From Atrichornis clamosus (taxonomy: Eukaryota; Chordata; Aves; Passeriformes; Menuridae): a stretch of DNA of 64,000 nucleotides. This document shows positions 50,821 through 63,436 of the stretch, piece after piece. The translations under genes and the position numbers were made by a program. Every line of letters starts with the position of its first letter. Positions within the stretch are counted from its first letter, which is position 1. The notes beneath the pieces were generated by a model, which saw nothing but the letters and a program-made list of their open reading frames with translations, had not been told where the DNA came from and did not search any database. The DNA is taken from the NCBI GenBank assembly GCA_013400975.1, contig WBMZ01011565.1, forward strand, positions 98,985 through 162,984. Reading direction: 5' to 3'.

Positions 50821-53149
50821 AAGGTGCACTAAAGGCATCCTAAATTTTGCCAACATCTCCAAGTAAGGTGTGTAGGTGCCTGTATTCAGATGACTGCAGT
50901 TTCTCAGATTCACAAGTTTAATGAAGCATGAGCTTCTAGATACAGTAAACAATAGAACTCAAAAATATGAACTCCATGTGCTTCACATAACACTAACTTC
51001 TACTCTATTGTGTAGGTGAGTGTGAAAAAAATACCAACATTTTATCCAAAATAGTTGAGTGTTTTTCACTCTATTCAGAGTAGACATGCTAACAGGGGAA
51101 AGAAAAAGGCTATACTAACTTGAAAGGATAAATTCTGAGATGATAATCAGAAACAAATAGCTTAATATGATACAAGTAGCCTTCTCACGGTTTTAAGTTT
51201 TAATGTATCACAAACCATTTTGTTTAAAATTAAAAGGCATGAAAGAAACCTGAAGTAAAAAACAGAATCAAAAAAGATGTATAACATACTAAAAAATTTA
51301 CGAAATTTGAAATGCATTTCACAGTACCACACAGTACCACCATTGTTGCCAGTGCCATAAAAATGCTTGCTGATCTTTTCTAATTTTTCATGAAAGCCTT
51401 TGACATATTCTTGTAATGCCACAGTCTAAAGCTTTGATCTTTGTGAAAACTTTTAACAATACCATATTAACTGGCTACAATAAACCAAACCTTTCTACAA
51501 CATGAAACACAGGTTTTTACCGTTTTACCAAAGCCAGGTTTCAGGATTATATTTTTAAGTTTGGTAACCACAAATCTTATTACTTCAAATGTTACACAAT
51601 GATTCATACTTATTTACATGACTGCTGCTACCATGTCCTAGTTACAAGTTTGAGGACAACACTCCTGCTCCTGTTACATCCTCATGTGAACTCCCAAATC
51701 CATTCTGTTCAATATTTCTGGTCCAAGTTTGATTCAAGATTTACCGACACACACAAAAATGTGACCAACAGAGTGTATTTTTCAACATGGAATATGATTG
51801 ACTGAAGGAAAATGGTATACATTGTTATTTAAATTTCCACCAATCTGCAGACCTTGATGGATAAGTTCTTGCTTTGCCTTGTCTTTTCTGCACAGTTTTC
51901 ATTTATTCCTTACAGAATGGCATCTGACAAACATCACGAAGATAGAAATAAATGAATTTAACAAGGAAGGTTATAAAGGTGAAATGGGATAGCTGATTTG
52001 ATAAAACAAAGACAGTGAAGATCCTTCTAGCAACCAACCCCAATGTAACAGATATACAGTAGGATGGTGGCCCCAAATGTCTAATCTTCATTTTTATGAA
52101 CTATACAAGCCTTTCTGTTTCTCAGGCTACTAAAACTTAATCATAATTACAGTTTTATAACATAGCTCTGAAAACTGAGGCTAATTTCTGCTTTATTGTA
52201 TCATAAGAGAATAAATGTTTTCAGCTGGACCTAGGGATAAGGAAAGGTTCTTGGGTTTTTTGTGTGAATCCCTGCAGAATTCAGAATTCATAGCAAAAAA
52301 ATTAATAAGTTTAGGTTCGTTTTGGTTTCCACTAATCTACATTATAATTACCAAAAGTTCATTCCTGAGATTGGATATAACAGAATAAAAAAACCAAACC
52401 AACAACAAGCCTGAACACTCAGAGAAAACAGCAAGAAAAAATTTAAGTTATCAAATGCCTTAAGTTAAAATATGCTAATGATCTTTTTATTATTAATGCT
52501 CATTTCTTCTGACTGCTAATTAATATACACAGTTGTTTCGCTCCTGTATGCACACCTTGGTATTTTGTTTTTAAAAGTACAAAATGTGTATACAAGGTTT
52601 TAGCAGTCCAGTGGAAATATACTCCTGTGCCCTGAAATTAAAACACTAATTATGTATATTACTTTTCCTACCTTCAGCATCTCTGGGGAATTTTTTTTTG
52701 ATACACAGCCCAGAAGGGAAATTAGAGAACTCAAAAAAATAACAACAGGATTTTTGTTTACTTTAACCTGCTGCATGAAGGATTATATTATTAAACATAT
52801 GTATTATTATTACCTATCCTATTGTTGAATATTAGATCAAGAAAACAGAGCATTCCTATTTTTAAAATCATGAGAGGTGTTTTATTGTTTATTAAAGGAG
52901 TATTCTATTCTATTCCCCTTTCCAAACGACACGTTAAATTACTTTATCTATGCAGAGAATATAGAGATGAATGTTGCTAATAAAACAACAGAAGAAGGGA
53001 AGAATCACTTCACAATGATGGTACCTTAAAGGAGAAAATTGTTTCTTTCACACACAATACTCATGCTCGGTCTCACAAGCATATTGCCCTTTCAGAGAAT
53101 AACTTGATTGAGACAGCAGCTACTTAAACTGACCAGAGAAGGCCAGTAC
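50821..53149. other. Gene-free AT-rich sequence
   Basis: No gene or repeat recognised. At 52472-52525 the sequence is rich in TAAT-type motifs (atgctaatg, tattaatgct, tgctaattaat) and could be a conserved enhancer, but this is not demonstrable here. Confidence 0.5.
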
Positions 53150-53830
53150 ACACGGCATTTGGGCTGCTCATTCAGACTTCTGAAAATGCCCACACCTCTT
53201 GGGGAAAAAATATCCTGTCCAGGAAGGCAAGACACCCTTCACCCCACTCCCTTGCGCCATCACTAGTACTCCTACAGCCATGTGTATCAAAACCCTTCTT
53301 CTCCTGGTTAGTTTTCAGACTGATTTAATAAGAGATTAATTTTCATCTGGGAAATTAATTCCAGTTTGCTAACACTACTCATCCTACAGCAGTGAGCAGA
53401 GCACTTGCAGCACAAAGAAAGGGGTGGGACTGTCGCTTTCAGCAGCAGCCCACATCTCTGGCTGTCTAAAGGGACTGTGGTGCTGCAGCACTCCAGATCT
53501 CTCAAGGTAGATTAAATGCACTTTTGCATTCAAGGGGAATAACAAACTGCTGGTCCCCCACCGAGATCAGCGCCTGACTAAATGAGCATTCCTCTTCTCT
53601 GCCGCCTGTTGCAAAGCAAATAGGTAATTTGGAAGGTTTAAACTAATCTGTCTGATGTCATGCTGGAAAGGGAGAGGAGCGCTACGGCTGGAACTGATCT
53701 CAACTGAGGAGCTGCACGAAGCAGAGGGTTCAGTGCTTGTCACCTTCCCAGGCAAGAAGCCTGCCCCAGGCACGTCAAGGGGAAGCTCAGCAAGGCACAG
53801 CCTCCAGTTAGAGTCTATGAGGAAAGAAAC
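53150..53830. other. GC- and CpG-enriched block (possible promoter, enhancer or ncRNA exon)
   Basis: The block is noticeably richer in GC and CpG than the surroundings (acacggcatt, cttgcgccat, ccgagatcagcgcctgac, ctgccgcctg, gagcgctacggctgg, gcacgtcaag). It includes a minus-strand frame of 131 codons (53567-53962) and an overlapping 61-codon plus-strand frame, neither recognisable. It does not read as CR1 or as the LTR type seen at 23.7 kb. It is too CpG-poor for a classical CpG island. A regulatory element or a non-coding exon are reasonable guesses. Confidence 0.35.
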
Positions 53831-56800
53831 ACATGAATAGGGGTTTTTTGGGTTTTTCTCTTCTTTTGTCTCTACAACAGCATAAGGACTAGATTTCTGA
53901 AAAGGAGATAGGCTGTTGCTATTCCACTTACAAATCCTGTGGAGGTTAAATTCCCATTGCAAAAGATGGTTTTCCCTTCTACTGCTGTGATGAATTTGAG
54001 AAATTCATAATATCCATCAAAGTAATACAGTTATAAATGTGAATTTGCATTACTAGTTGAGATTTAGGAGTTATATGGACGAGTCTAAGGTACGGATTTA
54101 CCCCACTTCATTAAGTTGTATTCTGTGGTTGCTGCTTCCTATGGAGTACATTTCTACTGTATGGAGTAAGGTGTGAAGTTTTTCCAATGGGAAAATAAAG
54201 AACTAGCAGTATCCACAATGGGATTCAGGCAGGTATTTTTATATTGGAGTTAACTGCCTGAGAGGGTGTAGCATCAATACAGACTTAAAGTGAGAGACAT
54301 TTGTACATGTCATAAGTTATTAGTAAGATAAGTGGTATAGAGTCCCTCCTGGGGGACAGCTAGGAAAGGGTATTCTCTCAGGCTTTTGCTCCTGCAGGCA
54401 GAATACAGGCTGCCTTCAGGAAAGACATAGGATTTTTTGTTTATTTCAAGTTTGGAAAAATAGTATCAGAACAGTTAAAATCTCCTCTTGAGGGTGAGCT
54501 CAGCTGGAAAGTTGCCAGTGTCACTAGAGTCTCAAAAGCTCTATGTGCTATAAATAAGTGTAGTGTAATCTACCTGATGGTTGTTTAAATTGCAGTTAAA
54601 ATCTCAAATAACCTTATGTATGGCTCTACTGAGATGCCAGTAACCCTCAAGATCCATATGATCTTTAAAATAGTTATAGGTGGCATCTTAAATCCCTTTA
54701 CACTTTTCTACAGTTATCTTCTCAGACTATGTCTTTCTTCTTTGCTTCTACTTTGAAGAGACACAACTGCATGTTTCTTTTATTTTATTAATGTTATCAG
54801 TATACTATCTTTTCCTCAAACTAGAAAATACCAAATTCTTACCTAAATTACTTCTCTCAAACTCACCACTCAGGAAGGAATCTTTCTCTGCCCTCTAGAT
54901 AATTTTTTACATAACTTTAGGAAAACTCACTATCTAGAATAATCCTTCTCTCAAATCTTGTTGTGAAATGGGGCCTCTGGGGCCAAATGTTGGACTCTGA
55001 GGCCTTCTTCCACATACTTCTCCTCCTGTCCTTTTTTATTTTTCCATATTTTCATTTGCACATTGATCAACTCTGTTTTAGTTCCTGCTTTTCCCTCTTT
55101 TCCCATAGATCAGCATCTCCCATGTGTCATACTCTTGTGTGTGTTATGGACACATATTCTGACATCTCCCAGGATGTTGGATATTTTATCTTTCTCTATG
55201 CTTTAAGCACCCTCAGTGTTCCATACTTCTCTAAAATGCCCAGCTCCACATTAAACACAATCAAAAACCTTAATTTCATTGGCGTCTCTATTCTATATGA
55301 TATAAAATTAATAAAAACCAGTATGAGGGTGTATGTAACAGATGGTATAGCAGTGTTTGTTTGCTGCTGTAAAACTTACTGTGCATGTGCTATGAGCTGC
55401 GCTGCTTTAAAATGCAAGACAAGCTGGGCAGTATGGAAGAAGTCCTCCTGCATGGTGCTGGCTACAGTGTTCACTGTGCATCCTCTTGGAGGGAAAAAAC
55501 AGACTGCTTGATTCCCCAGAGGTTCTCAGTCTGCTCTGTGAACTGAAACTTCAGGGCACAGAGCAGGGCAAAGAGAGACAACCAACACTGAAGCCATCCA
55601 GAGAGAGCAAACTGCAAGCCTTTGTGGGGAGTAGGCTGTGCTATCTGCAGTGGGCAGGTTTGTTTTCAGCCCAAAGATGAGGGAGGAAAGGAAAGCTTCC
55701 TAAGAACCCTGAGGGATATTTTAGAGTTTATTCAACTGAGAAGACACTGAAAGTCATGGGACCCATAGGGAAGGATGCAGAAAAGGACCAACACACAATC
55801 ACACAGTAACCAAAGACAAGATTTTCTTTTAGATACTCTTGTTTCATTTGTCTCAGTAGATCTGACTTTTCTATCTCTTAACAGCCACCTTATTCTAGAT
55901 TATTAGTTTGTGCTCTAATACACTTAGCTTTAAAGACTGGGAGTTTGATGTCTTTTTTTACACTCACTACAATGGGAAAGGTGGGGGTAGTTCCACTACA
56001 AGTCTCAGGGCAACTCACGGTTCTATCACAGGTGTGAAAAGATGAGACTAGGCAGATGTTAGTACTGGATGCATTTTTGGTGCACCAAAGCTAACAGGTT
56101 CAGTCCTCCAGCTGGAGAAAGGCAGAAAGAATCAGTAAAAAGAAAAGCTAATTCCATCCCTTGTAAATTGAAGCACAAATACTGTTGTAGCCTAAATAAA
56201 AATGACTTGAGAGACTAACAGTAATGGTACAACAGTTTTATTCAAGCTATTAAAGGGAGTGGGTGTTTTTTCTGTTCAATCATCTACTTGCAACTTTTAG
56301 TTGGGTGCCATAAGCAGCAACTTAGGCAGAGTCATCCAAACAATAGTGAAAGATAACTTCTAGGTGAGAAACACATATGCAAAACACCACAAGATTTGTC
56401 TTGATATACTTATGCAAGACAAATGTAAGTTACTTGACTTTCTTTTGGTTGATGGATACAGTAGGATTTTAGAAATCCTATCTTCTCAGTTCCCAAACGC
56501 TCCTGTGAATTAACAGTTGTGATGTAACTACTTGGCTCTAGCATTTTACCAGAACACTCATGTATCTCTCCTTTCTGTCTTGGACTCACAACACACTTTC
56601 AGACTATCTCTTTCCAAAAACAACTTCCCCATACACAAAACTAACTTCACCCTGCCTTCAGAAGTAGATATCTACCACTTCTTGATTTACTGTATTGCCT
56701 CCTTCTTTTATCCTCTCTGAGACAGTGGACATCAAGAAGCAGTGTTTTCATCTTCTGTTTTTTTTGAGTATGTATTTCTTTCCCTTTTGCCTCCATTCTA

Positions 56801-59800
56801 CACCACTAAACACAATCTAAAATCTTTATTTCATTGACATCTAGTTTCCATTTTCCCTTGTCTAATGCCACGCTGACAATTCAGGACTCTAACCTACTTC
56901 TTACTGCACCAAGCTGTTCTTCCTTCCTCTTATTTTCCCACCTCAATTCTCTTTTGCAGATGCTTCTTCCTTGAGAGTAGAAGCAAAAAGCAAGCATGCA
57001 AACATCTCTGAGGAATGAATAATGCACACTTACATTCAATTATAGTCTTCAGGCTACACTTTGCACACAGAAATGTAACCCTTATGAATCCCTTTCTAAA
57101 TTTTCCAGTTGTACAAAATTTTATCCAGCTTATTGAAATCATCTAGATGGGGATCCCTGTGACCCGGCACTTTAAATATCTGATTGCCTCTCCACAGCTT
57201 CCTCATTCTCTGTGCCTGGCTACAGCCCAGTATTACAGTAAAATGCTGTATTATAGGCGATAGAGGTTTCAAATAAAAACATGCAAATCAGGCACAATTT
57301 GTCTAAATATGCTTATGCAGGCCAGATGTAATCTGCAGCTGCAGCACAATCCTGTTTGTATTCTTGATGGGTAGAATTTACAGTCAAAAAGTTCAGCAAT
57401 ATTCTCAAAATGTAACACAGGCCTCACTATGTCCTCATCAACAATCCCTTCACAGCCTACATAGCTCTCTTGTGTAGAAATAGTAAACAATTTAAAATGA
57501 AACACAAATGTTCCATTTCACAGATCAGTGTGTTCCGAGTCACTATGAAACTAAGCATGCTTTATTTAGCAGTTATTTACACATACAGTTTAAAGTACAA
57601 TAAAATGGTCTCCCGAAGGCAAGGGGCTAAAGAAGCTGTTCCTGTCCGCCTGGTATTTTCCACACTACATAATCAGCAGATATGGACCTCCTTTGAGAAG
57701 AGCACTGCCTCTCTTGGAATGGCCAAGATGGCAAAAGACAGCTCAGAAAAGGGACATTTTGCCCTGGTGATCTATTAAACATTTGTTTAGTTCCACAGCA
57801 TTAAGAATCTGTCTTTCCAAGACTAAGTATGGGATCCCTTCCATCTAAGTCATCCTCTGGGACAGCACTCTCAGAAGAGCAATCCTTGATTCATCACCAA
57901 CCAACTACCTGGAAGGCAGAACATCATGCAGCCCTCCATATCTTTCCCTCCAATGTGATGTCACCCTGACCTCAGCCTCCTGGAGTTTCAGGCAGTTGTT
58001 TTAAGGTTCTTTCTTGTCACAGATTTTCCTTACACACTATAGTAAATCTTGCATTTTCTTCTAGTCCCACTCTGCCAACCTCAGGCTTCCTTAAAACTGG
58101 CTTTGCTGTGATCTGATTCTCTAATTATGTATATTTTCAAGAAGTAGTACCCTTTGCTTCTTCTTGAGTCACATCACTCACTCACTCAATCCTGTCCATA
58201 CACATATTTAATTTCAACTGAAGTCAGGAGAAGGTTTATCATGCTTGCATGGGAAAACTCACATTTCACTTAAATCACAGAATCATGATTTACTCAGGTA
58301 GCATAATAAACCCCAGTCAAATAAAATTTGCTGTGTTTAAAGTTCTTTAATTATTAATTTTCAAACAATGTGTAAGAAAATCAATCAGGAAACTAAAATT
58401 TTATTGCTGTTGAAGAGAAATGTCTCTGCAAACAGTGATTGAGTACACTCTGACAAGATTGATGTCTTTAAGTAATTGTGATATTCAGTGGAGAAAACAT
58501 TACACTGAACACTAGATCAAGAAACAAGGGATTTGATTCCTCTTATGGTCTAAATATGAGAAGAAATTCTAGACTTTGTTTTGCTGACTGGGGCATTTCT
58601 TTTCCCCCCTTTCACAACAACAAATGGAATGAAACAAAGCACATAATACTTAAGTACAATTTCCTAGCTTTGAAAATGCTTAAGAAATAAAAATCAAAGT
58701 AACTGTTTAATCAATCAAGTCATGAGATTAGCTTTTTAGGCCTTTTGCCTGACAAAATAAAATCTATTAGATGCTTAGAAAACTTTGAAATATATATATA
58801 TATATTTTTTTTTTTTTTACAAACTATGCATTCATAAAGCATATGAACAAGACTGGTGGATATGTTTCATTTGAAGTCTGAAATGAAAAGCCTCATTAAA
58901 ATCTTAAAGAATCTTCTGCTTAGAGATCAGAAACTATCATCTAGAAATGAATTCCTATTAAAGAAATATATAATTTTGTGTTCCTAAAAAGATTACTTAC
59001 AGTGTCATGTGTACCATCTGTGGCAGCTTATTTCTACATTCCATCAAGGAACCAGGAGAGTAAACTGAACATCATCTTTCCAAAAGGAAAAATTGAAATG
59101 GCCAGTAGGTTATCCATGGCTTACTGTGGAGGCATATTTAACTGCGTTTCTATACCATTAAAACAAAACTTTCACTTCTGACATTCACTCACTATTAAAG
59201 CCTAATGTCCTATAAAGAATACAATACACACAGGGAGTAGGAGGCAAGGGAAAACCTAAGGCAGCACTGCATGAAATGTTTCAATAATAAAGGGGTTAGG
59301 CAGTATAGATATTAAGACATAGTCTGGTATGCTCTTTATACTAAAACTGTGTCGTTGTCAAAAAATTGCTGATGTTAGGATTTCTTGTCATGAATAATAT
59401 GAGCAACTCTGCCAGAATGTGCAAGTCATAACAGACTAGGCACATAGAAAATCTTATGAATGACGGTAACATTTGAAGCTCACTGTAATGTTACTAGATA
59501 TGCCCTCTAACTGATGCTATATTTAGTATCAGTTAAACTTCCTTGGCATCAAACCCGCTGGTTCTCAGGAAACTAGAAAGCAGAGGTGTTTTAAGTTCAG
59601 CAGAGCATTCTACTGATGACATTCCGTGGCTCTGATGATTCCCTGTAAGGTTTCAGGGTGAACAAATAATCTCAAAATATGGTCAAGAGTCTGTATGACC
59701 AATTTTTCCATGGTTCTCACATTTTGAACATTTAGTATACATACTTCAGAAAAAAAAATGGTGGAATAAAGTTTTATAATTACTTAAATTTAAAAAAAAT

Positions 59801-62730
59801 CACATTCACAGATTTAAAAATGTAGTGATTAGTTATCTGTAAGTATTACATTCATTATAAACATATAGCCTAAAAAGTGGAAGAGGGGGAAATTTCCAAG
59901 GTTTCACTAATGTTAAAGCTGTAAGCAAATTATACATATAAAAGTTCTATCTATAAATATCATTTGGCATAAGGATGTCTGATAAATCTCATTGACTTTA
60001 CATTTCCTTAACTCATGCTAAATTTATAGTCCTACACATTTCTTAAGTCCCTCACAAAATCTCTAATACCTTTTAATCTCCATAAAATAAACACAACAAA
60101 GTGTAGACTACAATTTACCAGATAACTTATTGTAGAAGGAGACAATACAAGGGAAAGCATGTATCTGCTACTTCAGCTTTGCATTTGTCCTGTAACTCTG
60201 TCAAGAATAATGCTGCAGGTCAAGAGAAAACTCTCAGGAGATCTCAGATCTGTTTCCTGTCTTTTCTCACCCTGCTGTTTTCATCATATTGCTAATATCC
60301 AATGCACTTTGTGTTTATGAACTACAATTTCCACCTAATTTAAATAATCAACATCTTATATGTAGGCTGATTGTGATCATAAATGTAATAAGGTATTAGA
60401 GGTATTAACACATCACTCATCTTGGCTACTTCACTAACATTCCAGAGAAAGTTTTTAAAAGTATAATCTGATCCTCTTCCTGCTAAGGTTTGGAGAGTAG
60501 CTTCCTTCCGTTAAAGAAAAAAGCTATCATATGATACAGTCTAAAAAGGATGAAATAAGGTAAAATTACTTTGTATATGGAATTTCTGACACAAATTTTA
60601 TCTCCTTCCATTCCATTGGAGAGAAAGTCAAGAATATATGGTCTCCAAACAGAATATCTGTACGTCTGTAGGCAGTGTCAAGGACAGTAAAAGCTCAGAT
60701 TTAGTTGTTTAAGGATTTCTAATGAGATTTATGAGTGGTTCAGCCTCTATGGGATTTTTTTTTAATGTGAGTGTTCGTCTTCATTTCCAGAAGCAACAAA
60801 AAGCCAATATGTGATGGACAGAAAGGCATGGGGCTCCGAAATGGCAGTTCCTCCCACTTGTATCCTGGTTATGTCTAAGGCAAGTGATGAGAAGGGACAC
60901 GGTAAGATGAGGAAAAGATCACAATGCTTTCACTTCCTAAAGTGACCAATGGAAAGTAAAAAAATAGTTTTTTCCTTTCTGGTTCTATTCTAACTTGGGC
61001 ATAGAGACTTAGCAGAGGTTTCCCCTGTGGCTCCTTGCAACAACACTGACTGTCAGAGGGCAGGTGACAGAAACTGCTTCTTTGGAATCGAGGTAGGTGC
61101 AGATGTTGGGTGATCTAAAGCTGCATCGGGCTCATGGTCATGGTCATCCATACAGACAGTCAGAGCCCAGATGCTGCCTACAAGGCAGTTGGTACAAACC
61201 TCTGATAAAACCTTTATTGATTGCTTTACAGTCCACACTGGGATGTGTAATATGGTGGTTACTTTGCTACTATTAGCCAGACCAAGGTCACCACATTTCC
61301 TATCCTATAACCACAACTTTTATTACAACACAGGCAGCAAAAGGCCTTGGCCTCTTGGCTTAATGATTTTGTCAAGAAAGAAAACAAATTATTGTGGTTA
61401 ATGCTGTATGAAAATCTTCGAAGGTTGGTAAAATGACAAAGAAGAAACGCTAAGCAAATGAGTAATGAAATCAAAGCACAAGCTGAAAAGAAAAAAGGCA
61501 CATATCAGAGTTTCAGTAAGTTATTCGAAACAGAAGCAAAATCTGTGAGGAGAAGAAGCAGACGTATGTGGTATTACCAATTACAGTCTTCTTCTGGCAT
61601 CCAAAATCCTACCATCGACATTCTTTTCTACCCTTTTGTGGGAAAAATACATTTGAAAAGAGTTATACATTGGCAATAATGTATACTAGCATTTTAACAC
61701 ATTTGTAAAGCCTGATGACTACTGCATGCCTCTGCACAACTAGAGTGCAGATCTCAGATTTTACCCAGAGATATTCAAGGCTGCCATTTGGGTGTACAGA
61801 CAGGCTAATTCTGCACGTGCATCCTGCTACTGCCATGTAAAATGCAAGCTGTTCTAAACGATGCCGAAAATGGGGGCTTAACCCATAAGTTTTCTCAGAG
61901 TATGTCTAACACAAACTGATAGAATTGGGTTTCTTGCAAAAAGCAATTATGACTGCCATTTTCTCCTAAAAACAGGAGCCTCCCTTATTATGTTATAGCC
62001 TAGAGATTAAGTTACATTCATCCAAGAAGTGAGAGACTGAGCTGGAACTCCTACTTTTGCTAGAGGCAATGCAAATCTACATTACTGGCTACATAGAAGT
62101 TAGACTAAAAAAACATTACTTTGCAAAAGGCATAGCCATTTATTAAACCACTCTAACTTGATCAAATTCATCACATACTCAATGCCCATCAATGAAATTG
62201 CAACGGCATGGTTACCAGTGTACTTAACATAATGTGAATGTGTTTTACTGCTTTCTGTACAATGTAATTTCTCACTCTGTCCTCACATGAAGCTTTGAGT
62301 AAATAGTCAGCATTTTAGAAGATGAGGCTGGAAAATTAGAATCTATGAGAAAACATGCCAGGAAGACTCTATTTGCCCATAAATAATTTCATCTAATTTT
62401 ACAGTCATTATGCTGTCTATAAGAATACAAAGGTGTGTACTCACCGGCTTTACCAAACTTTTTTCAAATAGATAAAGTGAAAGAAAAAATAAAATCAAAT
62501 GAACCAAGAAAATGTGTCCAATACTGAATATATTTTCAGTAAAATATCATTAATCTTCCTTAAATGCATGCTGGAGCCAGCAGCAATGTCTTAGATGTTT
62601 TCTGATGAACCAAGACCAAGAAGATATCTAGCCAGACATTGCCAGTGGCCAGAACCAAAAGCAGAGAAGAAAATAAAGAGATAGCACTAAGCAGGAAAAG
62701 AATGAGATGAAGATACCAGCAGCCCCTGGT
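53831..62730. other. Gene-poor sequence with a 182-codon open frame
   Basis: No clear transposon over about 8.9 kb. The longest open frame in the window, 54963-55511 on the plus strand, would encode 182 residues with a hydrophobic N-terminal third (HILLLLSFFIFPYFHLHI) and a Cys-rich C-terminal part (CCCKTYCACAMSC). I recognise no family, and the T/C-rich strand bias lowers stop-codon frequency. A (TA)n tract at 58790-58804 runs into a T run ending at 58818. A GC-richer patch lies at about 61020-61280. A possible MIR/L2 relic lies at 61995-62065. Confidence 0.4.
61995..62065 (+). repeat. Possible ancient MIR/L2-type SINE relic
   Basis: The motif order attaagttacattcatccaa, gaagtgagagactgagctgg, aactcctactttt parallels the MIR/L2 core (gttaagtgacttgcccaag, ...gtggcagagctggga, ...ctcctgact). 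It is short and diverged; treat it as a hint. Confidence 0.3.
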
Positions 62731-63436
62731 ATCAATCCGGGCTGGGGTATGATCAGATCGAGAGCAGCCCTGCCGAGAAGGACTGAGGTGCTGGTGGATG
62801 AGATGCGGGCATGAGCCAGCAATGGGCACCTGCAGCCCGGAATGCAACTGTATCCCGGGCTGCATCAAGAGAAACATGGCCAGCAGGTCGAGGGAGGTAA
62901 TTCTGCCCCTCTGCTCTGCTCTGGTGAGACCCCACCTGCAGTGCTGCATCCAGCTCTGGGAGCTGAGCACAGGAAGGACATGGAGCTGTTAGAGAGAGTC
63001 CAGAGGAGCCCACCAAGATGATCAGAGGGAAGGAGCATGTCTGCTATGAGGAAAGGTTGAGGAAATTGAGATTGTTCAGCCTGGAAAAGAGAAGGCTTTG
63101 GGGTGACCTACTTGTGGCCTTCCAGTATCTGAAGTGAGCCTATAGGAAAGATGGACAGAAACTTTTTACAAGGTCATGTAGTGACAGAACAAGAGGAAAT
63201 AGCTTCAAAGTGAAAGGCGGTAGGTTTAGATTAGATATTAGGAAAAAAATTATTTGCTGTGAGAGTGGTGAGGCACTGGAACAGGGCTGACCCATCCTTG
63301 GAGTGTTCAAGGACAAACTGGATGGAGCTCTGAGCAATCTGATGTAGTGAAAGGTGTCCCTGCCCATGGCAGGGGGATTGGAACTGGATGATCTCTAAGT
63401 TCCCTTCCAACACAAGCCACGCTGTGATTCTATGAA
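62731..63436 (+). mobile_element. CR1 LINE, longest copy in the window, 5'-truncated
   Basis: About 706 bp. The 5' part derives from the end of ORF2 and adjoining sequence: gagcagccctgccgagaagg, gtgctggtggatgagatgcg, gggctgcatcaagagaaaca, ggccagcaggtcgagggagg, tgcccctctgctctgctctg, gtgagaccccacctgcagtg. The 3' part has ctatgaggaaaggttgagga, ttgttcagcctggaaaagag, gtcatgtagtgacagaacaa, ttagattagatattagg, gtggtgaggcactggaacag, tgttcaaggacaaactggat, tgcccatggcagggggattg and the tail cccttccaacacaagccacg...gtgattctatga. Stops and frameshifts interrupt any ORF2 remnant. Between gaacaggg and cccatccttgg about 25 bp of the usual sequence are missing. Open frames of 60-136 codons on the minus strand are antisense artefacts of this element. 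Confidence 0.95.

Noticed and set aside
58275..58290. CR1 tail-like phrase cacagaatcatg
   Set aside because: Only about 12 bases match and neither flank continues with CR1 text.
62560..62970. 136-codon minus-strand open frame
   Set aside because: It is antisense to the CR1 copy at 62731-63436; the frame is a by-product of the GC-rich CR1 sequence.
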